DNA from: Panagrolaimus kolymaensis
Taxonomy: Eukaryota; Nematoda; Chromadorea; Rhabditida; Panagrolaimidae
Assembly: GCA_028622995.1 (NCBI GenBank)
Contig: JAJQJQ010000015.1
Coordinates: 3,100,001 to 3,164,000, forward strand
Length of the DNA stretch: 64,000 nt
Reading direction: 5' to 3'
Shown here: positions 43,973 through 55,517 of the stretch, piece by piece
Numbering within the stretch: the stretch's first letter is position 1
Layout of the letters: every line of letters starts with the position of its first letter
Position numbers and translations under genes: made by a program
The notes under the pieces: model-generated
Databases searched by the model: none
What the model was told of the DNA's origin: nothing
What the model saw: the letters and a program-made list of their open reading frames with translations, nothing else

Positions 43973-46375
43973 TTTTTTATGGTAATGAGATCCTGAAAAA
44001 TATGACTCAAATATGATTCAATTCGACGTAAACATTCAAAAAAATTTAACAAAGCAAAAAGGCATTTTCGTAGACGAGAAAAAGATCAACAAAAAAAGTT
44101 AAAAGTCTGGCCGACTCAAAAGTCTAACAAAAAAATTAGTGACTCATTTTCATAAGTTCCTTTTATGAAAAAAATCTCAATGCTCTTCAAAATTGCACAA
44201 CGATTTTTTTTTTTTGCGCAAGTTCATTTAAAAATGAAGAAACACTACCAAGGAAGTTGTAAAAACCTTATGAACATTGATCTTATAAAAAATAGACCAT
44301 AAATCAAGCCACAAAAATTATTGACAAGTGAAACAAAAAGAAAAGGTAAAGACGAAGGGTTTTATGCTTTTGCACAAAAAAAGCCAATACTTTGGAAAAA
44401 AAGAAATTGAAAGCCAATTTTAAGTTTTCTAGCAACCTTTCTCATGTTTTCTTTTTAGCATAATAATGATTAGGTTTAGTGAAAATGAAAAGTAAATACC
44501 TTCCTCTTATAAGAAAGTAAACCATCAAAAACAAACAAATTGATCGATAATTTTTTATAATCATCAAGAGCAGCAACAACATTAAAAGAAGAAGAAAACA
44601 AAAACAGCAGCAGCCTTTTTTATGTTACTGTTTGATGCTGGCTGCATGGTCAAATGAGACATATTTTTTGCTTTTTTTTGTTGTTTTTTTTAGCAAAAGT
44701 CTGTCTAGTCAACATAAACAAGCATGAAAGAAAAAACCAGCTTTCAAATAAAAAATTAACTTGCAGTTACTAAAAAAAGTCTCATTTTTTAATCGACTGA
44801 TAAAAATAATTAAAAATTTTGCAATAAATTTTGTCCTTTTATTTTTTCTTCAAAAAATTGGTGCTCGATAAAAAAAAAAAAGAAATCCAAAGTTCTTGGT
44901 TTCTTCATTTTACGTACGCTCATAATTTTTGTTCATTGGGCTTTTCCCATCCATTTCTTTCTTTTTTTGTGCAAAAAAAGATGCTTGCTGTTTGTGGGGA
45001 TTTTGAAACGAAAAAAGAAAACAAAGATTGTCTGCGTATGAATTTTAAGCTCATTTAAAAGCTAAAATAAAAAAATGTTTCATTCGCCTAACATTTGATT
45101 TATTTTTGGGATCTTTTGAAAATTATATTTTTAATTTTTTGTGTTTCAATTTTATTCTAGTTAGTAAATTATTTACTTAAATTTGTGAGTTTCTTTTTAT
45201 TTTGGTTTAAATTTTAACATTAAGCTCATTCTCAACTTTGAATGAACCTATGAATAGAAGCTTCAAAAAAAACACAGCTAATATAGAATATTCCTGAAAC
45301 ATTAAAGCGTTCAAAAGATAAGAACAAAAAAAACACTAATTATTAATTTTGTTTTTGCCTCTTATTTATCATTGCCGATTGTTTTTTTCTTTTCTTATTT
45401 TGTCATATTTTCTGCAAAAAAGTTTACATACATATAAGCCTTTTCAAACCTTACTTATTTTTATTCAAAAGATCGATCATAAGCCAATTTTTTGCATTAT
45501 TTTTTCAATCGAAAAATAAACGCTATTGCTTTTTTTTCTTTTTTTTATCCGGTTTCCCATCGACTCACAAAAGAAAGCGATGAGCAATTTTTTTTACTCA
45601 TCATCGGCATTAAAGCTTTTGGGAGATATTACTGCGTCTAAAAGGTCAGTGCATTACTCCTCCCACATCTTTAACACAAAAAAGGAGAATATATATCACT
45701 TGAATTGAAATTTTTTGGAAAATTATGTTCTTTTTTAATTTTTAGTTTTGTTCATGTACATCTCATGTCAGTTTGTTTACGCGTTTCTAGGAACCAAAAA
45801 GCCGCTAAAAAAAAGTTCTAAGAAATAAAATGGTTTCATCTCAAAAATACGACATTTTTATTCCTAATTTATATTATTTCATTTTCCATGACATAAAATT
45901 GTAGCCTAAAAATTTTTTCAAAACTTATCTAAAACTTTTTTTTCGGTAATTTTACCTTAAGGAAATGAGAGATTATTTTTGCTTGCTTATCTTTTGACCC
46001 ATCTTATTCAAACTGTTTTTATGTATGTCTGATTTTTTATGAAAAACCAACAAAAAAAAAACAGAAAACGATCGCATTTTTTTTAAAACGCATTTTTTGA
46101 AGTGAACTTGCGCAAAAGATTGTTGTGTAATATTTCATAACAAAAACATAGCGTTTTTTTATTACAAAGGAAGCTTGTTTATGAAAATGACGCATTAATT
46201 TTTGTTTCGAGGCATTTCTGATAACCAAAAAGACGCCTACCACTCTCTGTTTTTGTTAATTAACCTTTTCATTTTTTGTCTGTGAAAATTCTTTTTTTTT
46301 TTAATATATTTTAATTTTCTTTTTTAAATTATGTCATACTTTTCAGGATCTCATTTACCACAAAAAAATAAAAAA
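43973..46375. other. long intergenic spacer between head-to-head ABC genes
   Basis: This 2.4-kb AT-rich spacer holds both promoters of the divergent ABC pair. Right beside each start, GGATCTCATT-ACCA follows a TTTTCAG acceptor in both copies, so the duplicated sequence begins around 43995 and 46345. The frames at 44831-45058 and 45526-45708 are low complexity and not supported as genes. Confidence 0.5.
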
Positions 46376-49203
46376 ATGAATAAAGTAATAATAGTATTAG
46401 CAGCAACAATAATATTTGTATATTTTGATATTGCATTATCCATTTTAAGTTTTGGATTTTATCATTCAACTTTTAATTTTGATTCAAATTTAATAACTAA
46501 ATATTTATTTCTTAAAGATGGCGGATATTCATTTCTTTCATCACCTTTGGATCTTCTCATACTCTCCATTTTTCGATCAATCATTTTAATTATTGGAGTT
46601 TTATATTTCCTTAAAAAAGACACACCAAAATGGAATTTATTTTTTGTGGGTATTTTACTTTTAAACATAAGTTTTACTTTCACTAAAATTCTTGCATTTG
46701 CTGAAATTTCTGAACAACTTAAATTTCCGGGTGTTTGGTTTTCAATTGCTTGGAATTTCGCTGCATTTATTTTACTTTTTCCTATTTGGTTTGGAATTTA
46801 TCGATCTAAAAATCTTCAAATTCATGCTAATTCTTTATGGAATAATGCGGGTTCACAACCTGATGATTGCGATCAATTAATCGTGGAAAATAATGAAGAT
46901 GAAGTCTCAAATTCCACCAATGCAGCTACTTCTAATCCAGAAGTTAAAGCCATCGAAGAATTTGATAGAACTTCAACAATTTTGCATATTAAAAAATTAA
47001 TCTCATATTGTCAGAGGCATGGACGTTGGTTTATTGGTGGCTTTGTCTTTCTCTTTGCATATTCATTGGCACGGGTATTTCAACCATATTTTACGGGTCA
47101 AGTTGTTGCAAACATTGTTAACACTAAAGGCATAGTTTTGATTATTTTATAAAATGTTTTATCGTTGCAAGTAAAATATGGATGTAATTAAAGTTGCTTG
47201 GTAGTTATACTTTTTGCTTCTGATGAAAGCTGTATCTTTTGAAGCAAATTTTACCCTACTTTGATTAGTTTTTTCAAAATTAATCGCTAACTTAAAAAAT
47301 CCAACTTTTTAATATTCCCTTTTCAGATAGATCAAATCTTATTCATTCCATACTTATTATGACGGTACTTTGCATTATTTCTTCCATTACTAGTGGTTTA
47401 CGCGGTGGTTTCTTTACTTATGCTATGGCTTTAATAAACAAAACCGTTCGAAGTGATCTTTTTAAAAGTTTAATCTTTCAAGAAATTGCATTTTTTGATG
47501 AAAAAAAGACCGGTGAAATTATGTCTCGTTTGACTTCGGATTGTAATAAAGTTTCGGATACTGTATCATTAAATATCAATGTATTCCTACGTAATTTGGT
47601 TATGTTTATTGGAACACTTATTTTTATGATTACAATTTCTTGGAGGCTTACATTTGTAACATTTATTACCATACCATTTATTGCATTTGTTACTAAAATT
47701 TTTGGAGGATATTATGATGTAAGTTTTTTGCCTTCGCTTGAATCAATTTGTTTTTCACCGAATATTTTAAATATGCCTCCGCTTACATATAAATCGATGG
47801 CATAATGAAGAGTCAAATTTTGATAAATATCTATTACATGGTTGACAAACTTTCACATTTTAGGAATTATCAGAATCAACCCAAACAAAAACCGCTGAAG
47901 CTAATACGATTGCCGAACAAGCAATTGGAAGCGTCCGCACAGTTCGATCGTTTGCGTGTGAAATCGAAGAATTTAATCGATTTGAAGAAAAATTAATTGA
48001 CACACTCAAAGTTTCTGAAAAGACAGCCGTCGCATATTTTGGGTATGCAGTTATAAATGAATTTAGCACAAATTTAGTTCTTATTTCAACTTTATTTTAT
48101 GGTGGACATTTGGTTATGGCTGGTAATATGGCTACTGCAGATTTATTTAGTTTTTTACTGTATGAAATGCAACTGGGAGAAAATATTATGGTAGATAAAG
48201 AATTTTAGAATGATTAAAAAAATAATTTTTAGTCTATGGGTATGGTATTTACGGGATTAATGGAAACTGTAGGAGCTTCGAGGAAAATATTTGAATACAT
48301 GGAACGTGAACCCAAAATTGCTTATAATGGAATGTTAAAACCATTAAAAACTGAAGGAAAGATTGAATTAAAGAATGTCACTTTTGCTTATCCCACAAGA
48401 AATGCAACTACTGTACTTGACGTAAGTCTCATTCATTCACTCATTAAAACACTCCGTATTTTTTTAAGGATGTTACATTTAATGTAAATCCAAATGAAAC
48501 AATTGCATTAGTGGGTCCAAGTGGAGCAGGAAAATCTTCAATTATTTCACTTTTGGAACATTTTTATGAATCTCAAAATGGTGAAATAACTCTCGATGGA
48601 ATATCCATTAAAGATTATGATCATAAATATTTTCATCAAAAGGTGGCTTTAGTTGCTCAAGAACCAGTCCTTTATGATGACAGTGTTCGATACAATATTC
48701 TTTATGGATGCGAAGAATGGAAAACAGAAAATGATATGATTGAAGCTGCAAAACTTGCAAACATTCATGATTTTATTATGGAAACTGAAAAGGGCTATGA
48801 TACTCAATGTGGAGAAAAAGGAGTTCAAATGAGTGGCGGACAAAAGGTATGAAATTACAAAGTTCAAATTTATAATTTATTAATTTAAATATATTTTAAG
48901 CAGCGAATAGCAATTGCTCGTGCGCTTGTTCGATCCCCAGCAGTTTTAATATTGGATGAAGCCACTTCAGCTTTGGATGCTGAATCCGAACACATCATTC
49001 AAGAAGCATTACAAAAATGTGCGATAGGTCGAACTGTGATAGTTATTGCTCATCGTTTGAGCACCGTGGAAAAAGCAGATCGAATTGTTGTAATTCAAAA
49101 AGGAAAAATTGTTCAATTTGGTAATCATCAAACTTTAATGCAAGATCCAACTGGCTTATATTTTTCATTAGTTCATCGACAAATTCGGGACATTCAAGGA
49201 TAA
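46376..49203 (+). CDS. ABC half-transporter, ABCB/TAPL (HAF)-like, copy 2
   Basis: Six exons: 46376-47129, 47327-47718, 47864-48190, 48233-48421, 48469-48846 and 48901-49203, about 780 residues. Exon 1 can join exon 2 in phase only through a GC-AG intron (AAAG|GCATAG). Exons 2-6 have the same lengths as copy 1 except the last (+3 nt). Same domain order: TMD0-like block, core TMD ([15 protein letters not shown]), NBD with [24 protein letters not shown], and [15 protein letters not shown]. The NBD exon 5 differs from copy 1 by about one residue, and the last intron is the same in both, while exon 2 is far more divergent. Confidence 0.88.
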
Positions 49204-49522
49204 TGTTAATTTAAAAAAAAACGTTGAGTGAAGCAATTATTTATGTGCTTTTGATTTATTTTTTCATGGCTTATTTCTTTTTATTTTTTGTAATAAATAG
49301 GCTCACAGTAGAAAATTTTTTGCTTTTGCTGCGATTTACTTTTAGTTTATTACTTTTCGAGTTTATAATTTTAATAAAACTTTGTGCCTTTATCATTATT
49401 TCAAATGGTATAAAATTAATGTTGAATTTTTACAGCGTAAAAAATGAATGTTTATTAAATATAATTGGGGTGCTGTTTAGCCAATTATTAATCATATAAA
49501 AAAGTTTAGATGTATGTTTTTT
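49204..49522. other. convergent 3' intergenic region
   Basis: Short AT-rich spacer between the ABC gene (plus) and the E2-like gene (minus). A 91-codon hydrophobic frame (49224-49499) is present but is low complexity with no supporting signal. Confidence 0.4.
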
Positions 49523-50067
49523 TTACATGGCATGTGATTGACACCATTCTTTCGCAATTTTATTAAATTTTTCTCGATCCTCCTTGTAAATTTTCGCTAT
49601 GTCAGTATTTGTGGGACAGGTAAAGTTTGGTTCAGATAAAAGTAATCGAATACTTACAAGAACTAAAAATAACAGACGTTCTTAAATAAAAATAGCCCTC
49701 AAAGAGTTTTAAAAACATACTAGTTTCTACAGAAGCTCCAGCAAACCATTCAAAGCTGAAGGATTCAAAAAACCTGAAATGTGCATTTGAGTTAGTCTCT
49801 TTTTTAATAAGTTTTTTTAAATTACCGAACATTTGGATGATAAATCGGAGTTTCAAATTGAATTTTTGGTGGTTCAAGTGGATATGATTTTGGAAAATGA
49901 ATCCTTAGAATGAATGTTCCACCTTCATATGGTGAATCAGGAGGGCCAGTAATATAAACACGCCAATTGATAATATCGTCACCAATGAATTCAGCACTGC
50001 AACCTTCGGGTGGATCAATCCAAAAATTTCTCATTTCATTACATAATCGTTTTGTCCGTATATTCAT
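49523..50067 (-). CDS. E2 ubiquitin-conjugating-like protein without catalytic cysteine, copy 1
   Basis: Three exons: 50067-49826, 49773-49721 and 49662-49523, giving 144 residues (UBE2D-type enzymes have 147). The UBC fold is clear: MRNFWIDPPEGCSAEF, WRVYITGPPDSPYEGGTF, FPKSYPLEPPKIQFETPIYHPN. The C-terminal helix is DREKFNKIAKEW. After HPN, where active E2s have the SICLDIL-type motif, the sequence reads RFFESFSFEWFAGAS. It has no cysteine in that exon, and Ser aligns with the active-site Cys. Such proteins cannot form the ubiquitin thioester and may act as UEV-like cofactors or decoys. Splice phases are consistent, so this is not an obvious pseudogene. Confidence 0.85.
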
Positions 50068-50986
50068 TTTTTAAATAAATTAAAATGGCTTATCATAAAC
50101 AACTTGGAAAGGCTTTCACACATAAGAGACCTACATAACCCCAATAACAAAAAAGGTGAAGTTATTGACTATTTTTTGTTGCTCTTTTCTAGATAAGAAA
50201 AACACGCTTGTACGAACATGAAAAAATGAAGGATGCAATTTAAAAGGAAGGCATGTATGGTTCTGATAATATGACAATGAGATAAATTGCAAAGTTATTT
50301 GTTGTTTGGAGCAACAGAAAATTGATATTTAAATATCATACAGAGAATATTAAAAATTATGCCGACTTATGATTGTTTAAGTTATGTTGATTGCGATAAA
50401 TTCAGCTACCCATATGTTCTTGACAATTTAGGGACATGCGTTGTTACCTCCGGGATATTTAATTTAGTTTTACTGTAAACTTTTTAAAGTTTTTGTTTCT
50501 TTTAAATTGATATTTGAGTCTCTCCAAATTCTTTGCAATCACTTTTTTGCTTTCGCAAAAGTGGCACCTTCTCAAACCCATATTTACCCATCTCTTTCAT
50601 TTAAGAAAGATGACTAAAAATGTCATCTTTTGGCACCAACCATCAACCAGCCTTTTTTGTTTTAATTTTCCTTCCTAAAATCAACAACTTTCTTTTATTC
50701 CTAGTCAGTGTACGCGCCCGGCATAGCTTTTCCGATCATTTGGACGTTCCATGAATGCATTGAAGCTTCTCAAAAAAAATCAAAAATGAAGGATTCAAAA
50801 AATCTTAAAGTTTATTTCTTTTTCCAATTTTTCCACGAATTTTTAGAGATAAGACAAAAAACTTGTACATTTAAAAAACATGAATCATTGATAAACTTTC
50901 GAAGGAAAGGGTGTTTCTGATTATGTAAGAATTAAATAAATTCAAAGTTGATTGCTTTTTTGAGAAAATAAAAAATTCAAAAACGA
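50068..50986. other. intergenic, no gene seen
   Basis: AT-rich spacer between the tandem E2-like genes. A locally GC-richer stretch (about 50702-50760, with GTACGCGCCCGGCATAGC) stands out but has no match I recognise. Confidence 0.45.
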
Positions 50987-51530
50987 TCATTGCTGGGTAG
51001 CATGTACTTGACACCATTCTCGAGCAATTTGATTATATTTTTCTCGATCGGTGTAATAAATTTCACCAATCTCAGGATCATTTGGGCAATCAGCATTCGG
51101 TTCTGATAAAAGGGCACGAAAACTAGCAAGAACTAAAAAAATTACAATGTTTTAAAATAAAGTGGATAAAAAAAAGAAACATACTTGTCTTCACTGAAGC
51201 CCCAGCTAAATATTCATAAAATTTATCAACACTAAAATTTTCAGAAAATCTAAAATTTTGATTTCGTTTTTTAGTACTAAATTTATTAATTACTTACGGA
51301 ATATTTAAATGATAGATAGGAGTTTCAAATTTGATGTGAGGTATTTTAAATGGATAATCATGTGGGAAATAAATAGTAAGAATAAAAATTCCACCTTCAT
51401 AAGGAGATTCTGGAGGACCAATAATATATACACGCCAAATATAAATATTATCATCCTCATATTCAGCGATACACCCTTCTGGAGGATCCGCCCAAAAATC
51501 TCGCATTTCTCTTTGCAATAAGGCTCTCAT
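50987..51530 (-). CDS. E2 ubiquitin-conjugating-like protein without catalytic cysteine, copy 2
   Basis: Three exons: 51530-51298, 51249-51185 and 51132-50987, giving 147 residues. UBC fold motifs: MRDFWADPPEGCIAEYEDD, WRVYIIGPPESPYEGGIF, FPHDYPFKIPHIKFETPIYH. The usual HPN is altered to HLN. The active-site segment reads FSENFSVDKFYEYLAGAS with Ser in place of Cys. The C-terminus is DREKYNQIAREWCQVHA. Exon structure and intron phases are the same as the neighbouring copy, so the pair arose by tandem duplication after, or together with, loss of the catalytic cysteine. Loss of the HPN proline and of the Cys argues for a non-catalytic role. Confidence 0.85.
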
Positions 51531-52727
51531 GGTTATTCCCGAGAAAAAAAGGATTTTAAAATACAAAGAAATAATAAATATTTTGGAAAAATCACGAAGA
51601 TTTAAAAAATATTGCTTTTATTGTTTAACTCTTTGAAGAAGCATAAATGTGATGCATGCTCACCGCTTTTTATTTTTATTTTGATAAAGAAATGGATGGG
51701 TGCAATTAAAATGATAACCCTGCTAAAATCATCTACTGATAATGCGAAGACCAAACAAAGTTCGAGCATAATTGAGATGCTATTTTAAGTTATTTTTATC
51801 GTGAAATTTTTATAAAACCCATGAGTGCATAATTAATAAGCTCAACCACAAAATGATGGAAAGGTCGTTTTGTTAAAACTGTTTCTAAATCATTAACATT
51901 TTGGGAAGATTTGAATTCACATTTTTTAAATCAAAAAATTTTTTATCGAATAAACTTTATTAATGCTCAAAATGGAATAAAAAATATTATTAATTTTATA
52001 AAATGCTTTATTTTTTTTGTTGATATAAAGTTCAGATTGTTAGGTTTTTATTATTATGGTGGTTTATTCATAAATGGATTTATTTAGTTTTTCTTACCTT
52101 TGCATTTTTCAATTTTTAAAGGGAGTGTCCCAAACGATGAGAAAACCCTTACAGCGGGTGTTCCTAGCCCGAAAGTTTTTCTTCACTGTCTCAAAGTCTA
52201 ACAAAGTTTTACAAAGTTTTTTCAAAAGTTTACGAAATTTTCTCTAAATGCTACAAAAAGCTACAAAAATTCGTAGCACTTTGTAAGCTTTTGAGACAAT
52301 GAAACTTTCGGGCTAGGAACACCCGTCGTAGTAAAATTATTCTCATCGTTTGGGACACTCCCTTTAAGAGTCAAAAAATATTTTGTGTTAGAAATTATTT
52401 TGATTCATGAAACTTTTTTTGTGTTTTTATATTTAGATAATATGATGCTTGAAAAATTAAAAGTGGGAATAACTTGATAAATCGCAAACAAGGAGGAGAC
52501 ATTTTAAGGTATATTCTTACCGAAAAGTTTTAAATGAAAGATATCTTTAAATTTGTTCTCAATAGCTGCATTTGTATCAACTTTTATAAAGCAATCAGCT
52601 TTTATCAAATCCGTTCTAAAGAAGTACACAAACATTTTACAAAACAGCTTTATACATCCAAAAAAAAAACAAAATTAAAAAAGTGCGATTCATGCAACAA
52701 AAAAGAAAAACGAGCAAAAAACAAAAT
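51531..52727. other. intergenic containing a MITE; rest featureless
   Basis: AT-rich. The only structured element is the inverted-repeat insertion at 52118-52367. The part after about 52440 resembles the 3' flank of the second Hsp70-like gene (about 55160-55510), showing that the tandem duplication included downstream DNA. Confidence 0.55.
52118..52367. mobile_element. foldback MITE with TTAA (or TA) target duplication
   Basis: The left end, AGGGAGTGTCCCAAACGATG, is the reverse complement of the right end. The arms continue through GAGAA and the inner block GGTGTTCCTAGCCCGAAAGT. The element is flanked by TTAA at 52118-52121 and 52364-52367; a TA duplication fits equally well. No coding capacity. 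The ends share AAGGGA with the element at 9541-9743, so both may be driven by related transposases. Confidence 0.88.
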
Positions 52728-54511
52728 TTAAAACTTTTTAACAAAAGCACATCCAATTGACAATAATTTGCAAGCTTCATTGAGTCGTTTTTCAAATCGT
52801 TTCTTTACATTTTTATCAAGTTTATCCATAACGTAGAATCCAAGTTTAGCTGGCTTTTTTCCAGTTTCATCTTTGATAGCTTCAATATGATGTTCAAGGA
52901 GCAAAGACATTAAAGAGACAGGAGCCATGGATTTTTGTTTTCCTTCATAATTATCAAATTCAATGAGAGTATTCTTTTTAGCATCGCTGATTACCTTGAA
53001 ACCCCATTCTGGATTGATTTCAATTTTTTCAAAGGGCATCAATAGAATCTTAACCAAATCTAAAATCATAAAAAAATAAAATAATTCCAAGTCATACTAA
53101 AAAGTCTTACCGTAAACCACAGAAGAATCCTTAATATTGACATCATCATTTTCAGTAATAAGTTTAGCCTTTTCATGTTTGAAATCAAGAAACAGATCAT
53201 TTCCAAATTTACCTAAAAGCATGAACGTTTACAATAACCAAAAACACGAAGCAACTTACCATTCCATGATTCTAAAAAGTTATAACCATTTTCATCTCGA
53301 ACACAAATAACAGAAGAGTTGTCGAAGAAACCAATTACTGGAACATCCAAATTATGTTGAGATGTAAGAGTTTGAGGAATTGCTTCTACTTGACGAATGT
53401 TATATGGTTCTTGATACAAATAAGAAAAACCATTTTTGTCGATGATCAACGTGAGCTTGGTTCGATGTGCTTTTCCATTCAATGGTTCATACTTTGTAAC
53501 AAATTCACAGTTGTTAGATTCATCGTGAGAGCAAGTTGGCCAACGAAATAACTTAAATTTAAAAATATAATATAAGGAACACCGGTATTATAAAAAACTC
53601 ACAAAATATGGTGTCGATGAATTTGGAACAACTTCTGATTTCTTTAAAGGCAAGGTGGTATATTGTTTCGCAGAAATAATGGAATCTTGTTCTCCAATAT
53701 CATGATCCTTCTTTGTAACAGCCAAACAATCATCAGATACAGGAATTACATAAAATTTGTTAAATGTTGGATCAAACATATTTTATGTTAAAGCAGCAAC
53801 AAGTTTATCATCATTCAATTCAACTTCAATAACTTTATTTGAGTGGAAAAGCTGAGTAAGATATGGCAATATCGATATTTTAGAGCCATTTGAATGAGCG
53901 ATGACGACACATTTAGGATTCGATTTACCAAGCATAAAAGTTTTCAGGTTGGCAAGAGTTAATTCAGCATCAAGTTTAGCAACAGCAGATCCACACACTT
54001 TTGGAACAGCTTTTATTTCATCAGTACGAACAAAGCGGCGATTAATTAGAATATACCCATCAGATTCACGATAGAGTTCATAAACAGAAACACGATATTC
54101 AGAAACATACAAACCCAATACAGTTTCTTTTGGTTTGGATTGAATGTTGGCAGCAACCAAGAGTGAGGTAGCAATAAACACTTCGTAGTTACCAATAAAT
54201 AACGGAATTCGACGCTTCCTAAATTCTTCAGAGACCATTTGACGAAGTTTATCACTCATTGGACGATCAGTACATTTAATACCTCCGAGCATAAGAAAAG
54301 TAGCTTTCAAATTTGAGCAACGATCAGAATCAAGGAAGGCAGGAATTTCTTCAGTAAATACAGCATCCAATTCTTCTTGAACTTGACTATTAACATCAAA
54401 AATGGTTGGAAAGACATCAATCAATGATGTAGAATGCATGTACAAAACTTGATTATTTTCTTTAACATCATCCAAAGGAATTGGAGGATACAATAAGTTG
54501 TGTTGATCCAT
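52728..54511 (-). pseudogene. Hsp70-like protein with swapped ATPase-fold halves, in-frame stop (copy 1)
   Basis: Four exons: 54511-53603, 53551-53260, 53212-53111 and 53059-52728. The exon lengths 909, 292, 102 and 332 nearly equal those of copy 2. The reading frame is interrupted by TAA at 53783-53785, where copy 2 has AAG (ALTKNMF). The first 240 residues resemble Hsp70 NBD lobe II (RRIPLFIGNYEVFIATSLL, then VVIAHSNGSK-SILPYLTQLF, NDDKLVAAL). The C-terminal half resembles the NBD start (VPVIGFFDNSSVICV, VVY-DLVKILLMPFE, YEGKQKSMAPVSLMSLLLEHH). It is either a pseudogene or now encodes a 242-residue product, since the second half keeps intact splice sites. Confidence 0.7.
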
Positions 54512-55517
54512 GTTTTTTAAAAAAGCAAACTATTCTTTTAATAACGAAGTACGTACAAAAATTTCAAAGAACTTGAAAAGGTTGAAGATGTAAAATAACT
54601 AAAAAAGAAATGCTTTTTCAATAGCTTTAAGTGCATACTGTAAATTAGAGTGGATAATTCGCTTCAAGAGATATATATGTATATAATTTTGTGCATGGTT
54701 TTTTTATGAACCTCAATAAACGCTTACATGACAGCCTTCTGGTGTATCAACACTAATCGGCTAACTAGTCAATTAAATACACAAATGAAACAAAAAAAGA
54801 AAAGCTCACAAGACATTTTTTAAAATTGAGTTAAGGTTTTTTGAATTTCGGTAAATTCATCTTTTTTAAATGAAGTTTGAGATTTAATTAATGCTAAAAA
54901 AAAAAAAAAAAGCAAGGATCTTTTCACAGAACCTTATCGATCCAAACAATGTTATCGAGAATTTTCGCTGGTTCTATTGTACTTAAAGAAAATGTAAGAA
55001 TAAAATTCAATAAAGCAAGAGATGACATCTGCTATACCATTTTGAACAATGATTTCGTAATCCTATCTAATTATTGATTGTCTCCTTTTCAAATCCCACA
55101 ATAATCCAAAGCTGGGTTATTCGGAACTAGCAAGGCTCGTTTAGGTAAACAATTTGAAGTCTATTATGATAAGCAAAAAATAAAAGGGAATAATTTGTTA
55201 AATCACAAACAAGATGTTACAAACGTGGTCTAATATATCTTTACCGTAATCATTAAAACGGCATATTTCTTTCAATTTATTTTCACCCGCGGCATCTTTC
55301 TCAAATTATGTTTCGCAAAGATTTTGCGAATGCCGTTGAACAGTATTACATCCGTCATAATAATAACACTGAGTAAGAACAAAACCCATTGATTCTATGA
55401 CTCTAATTCTTTTCGAATGATTTTTACTGTATACATATATGCATTTTTCAAAACAGCTTTATGCATCCAAAAACAAAACACAAAATCAAAAAAGTTATAC
55501 AAAAAACAAAATAAAAT
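54512..55517. other. intergenic between tandem Hsp70-like genes
   Basis: AT-rich spacer containing the promoter side of copy 1 and the 3' flank of copy 2. An A14-type run occurs at about 54897-54911. No gene or RNA supported. Confidence 0.5.

Noticed and set aside
44831..45708. two short open frames in the spacer between the ABC genes
   Set aside because: Low complexity Lys/Phe-rich, no splice partners, no similarity to the surrounding families.
48841..48903. acceptor at CAG 48901-48903 for the last ABC intron
   Set aside because: Using it would delete the Gln of the conserved SGGQKQR signature; the acceptor two to three bases earlier (TTTTAAG) preserves it.
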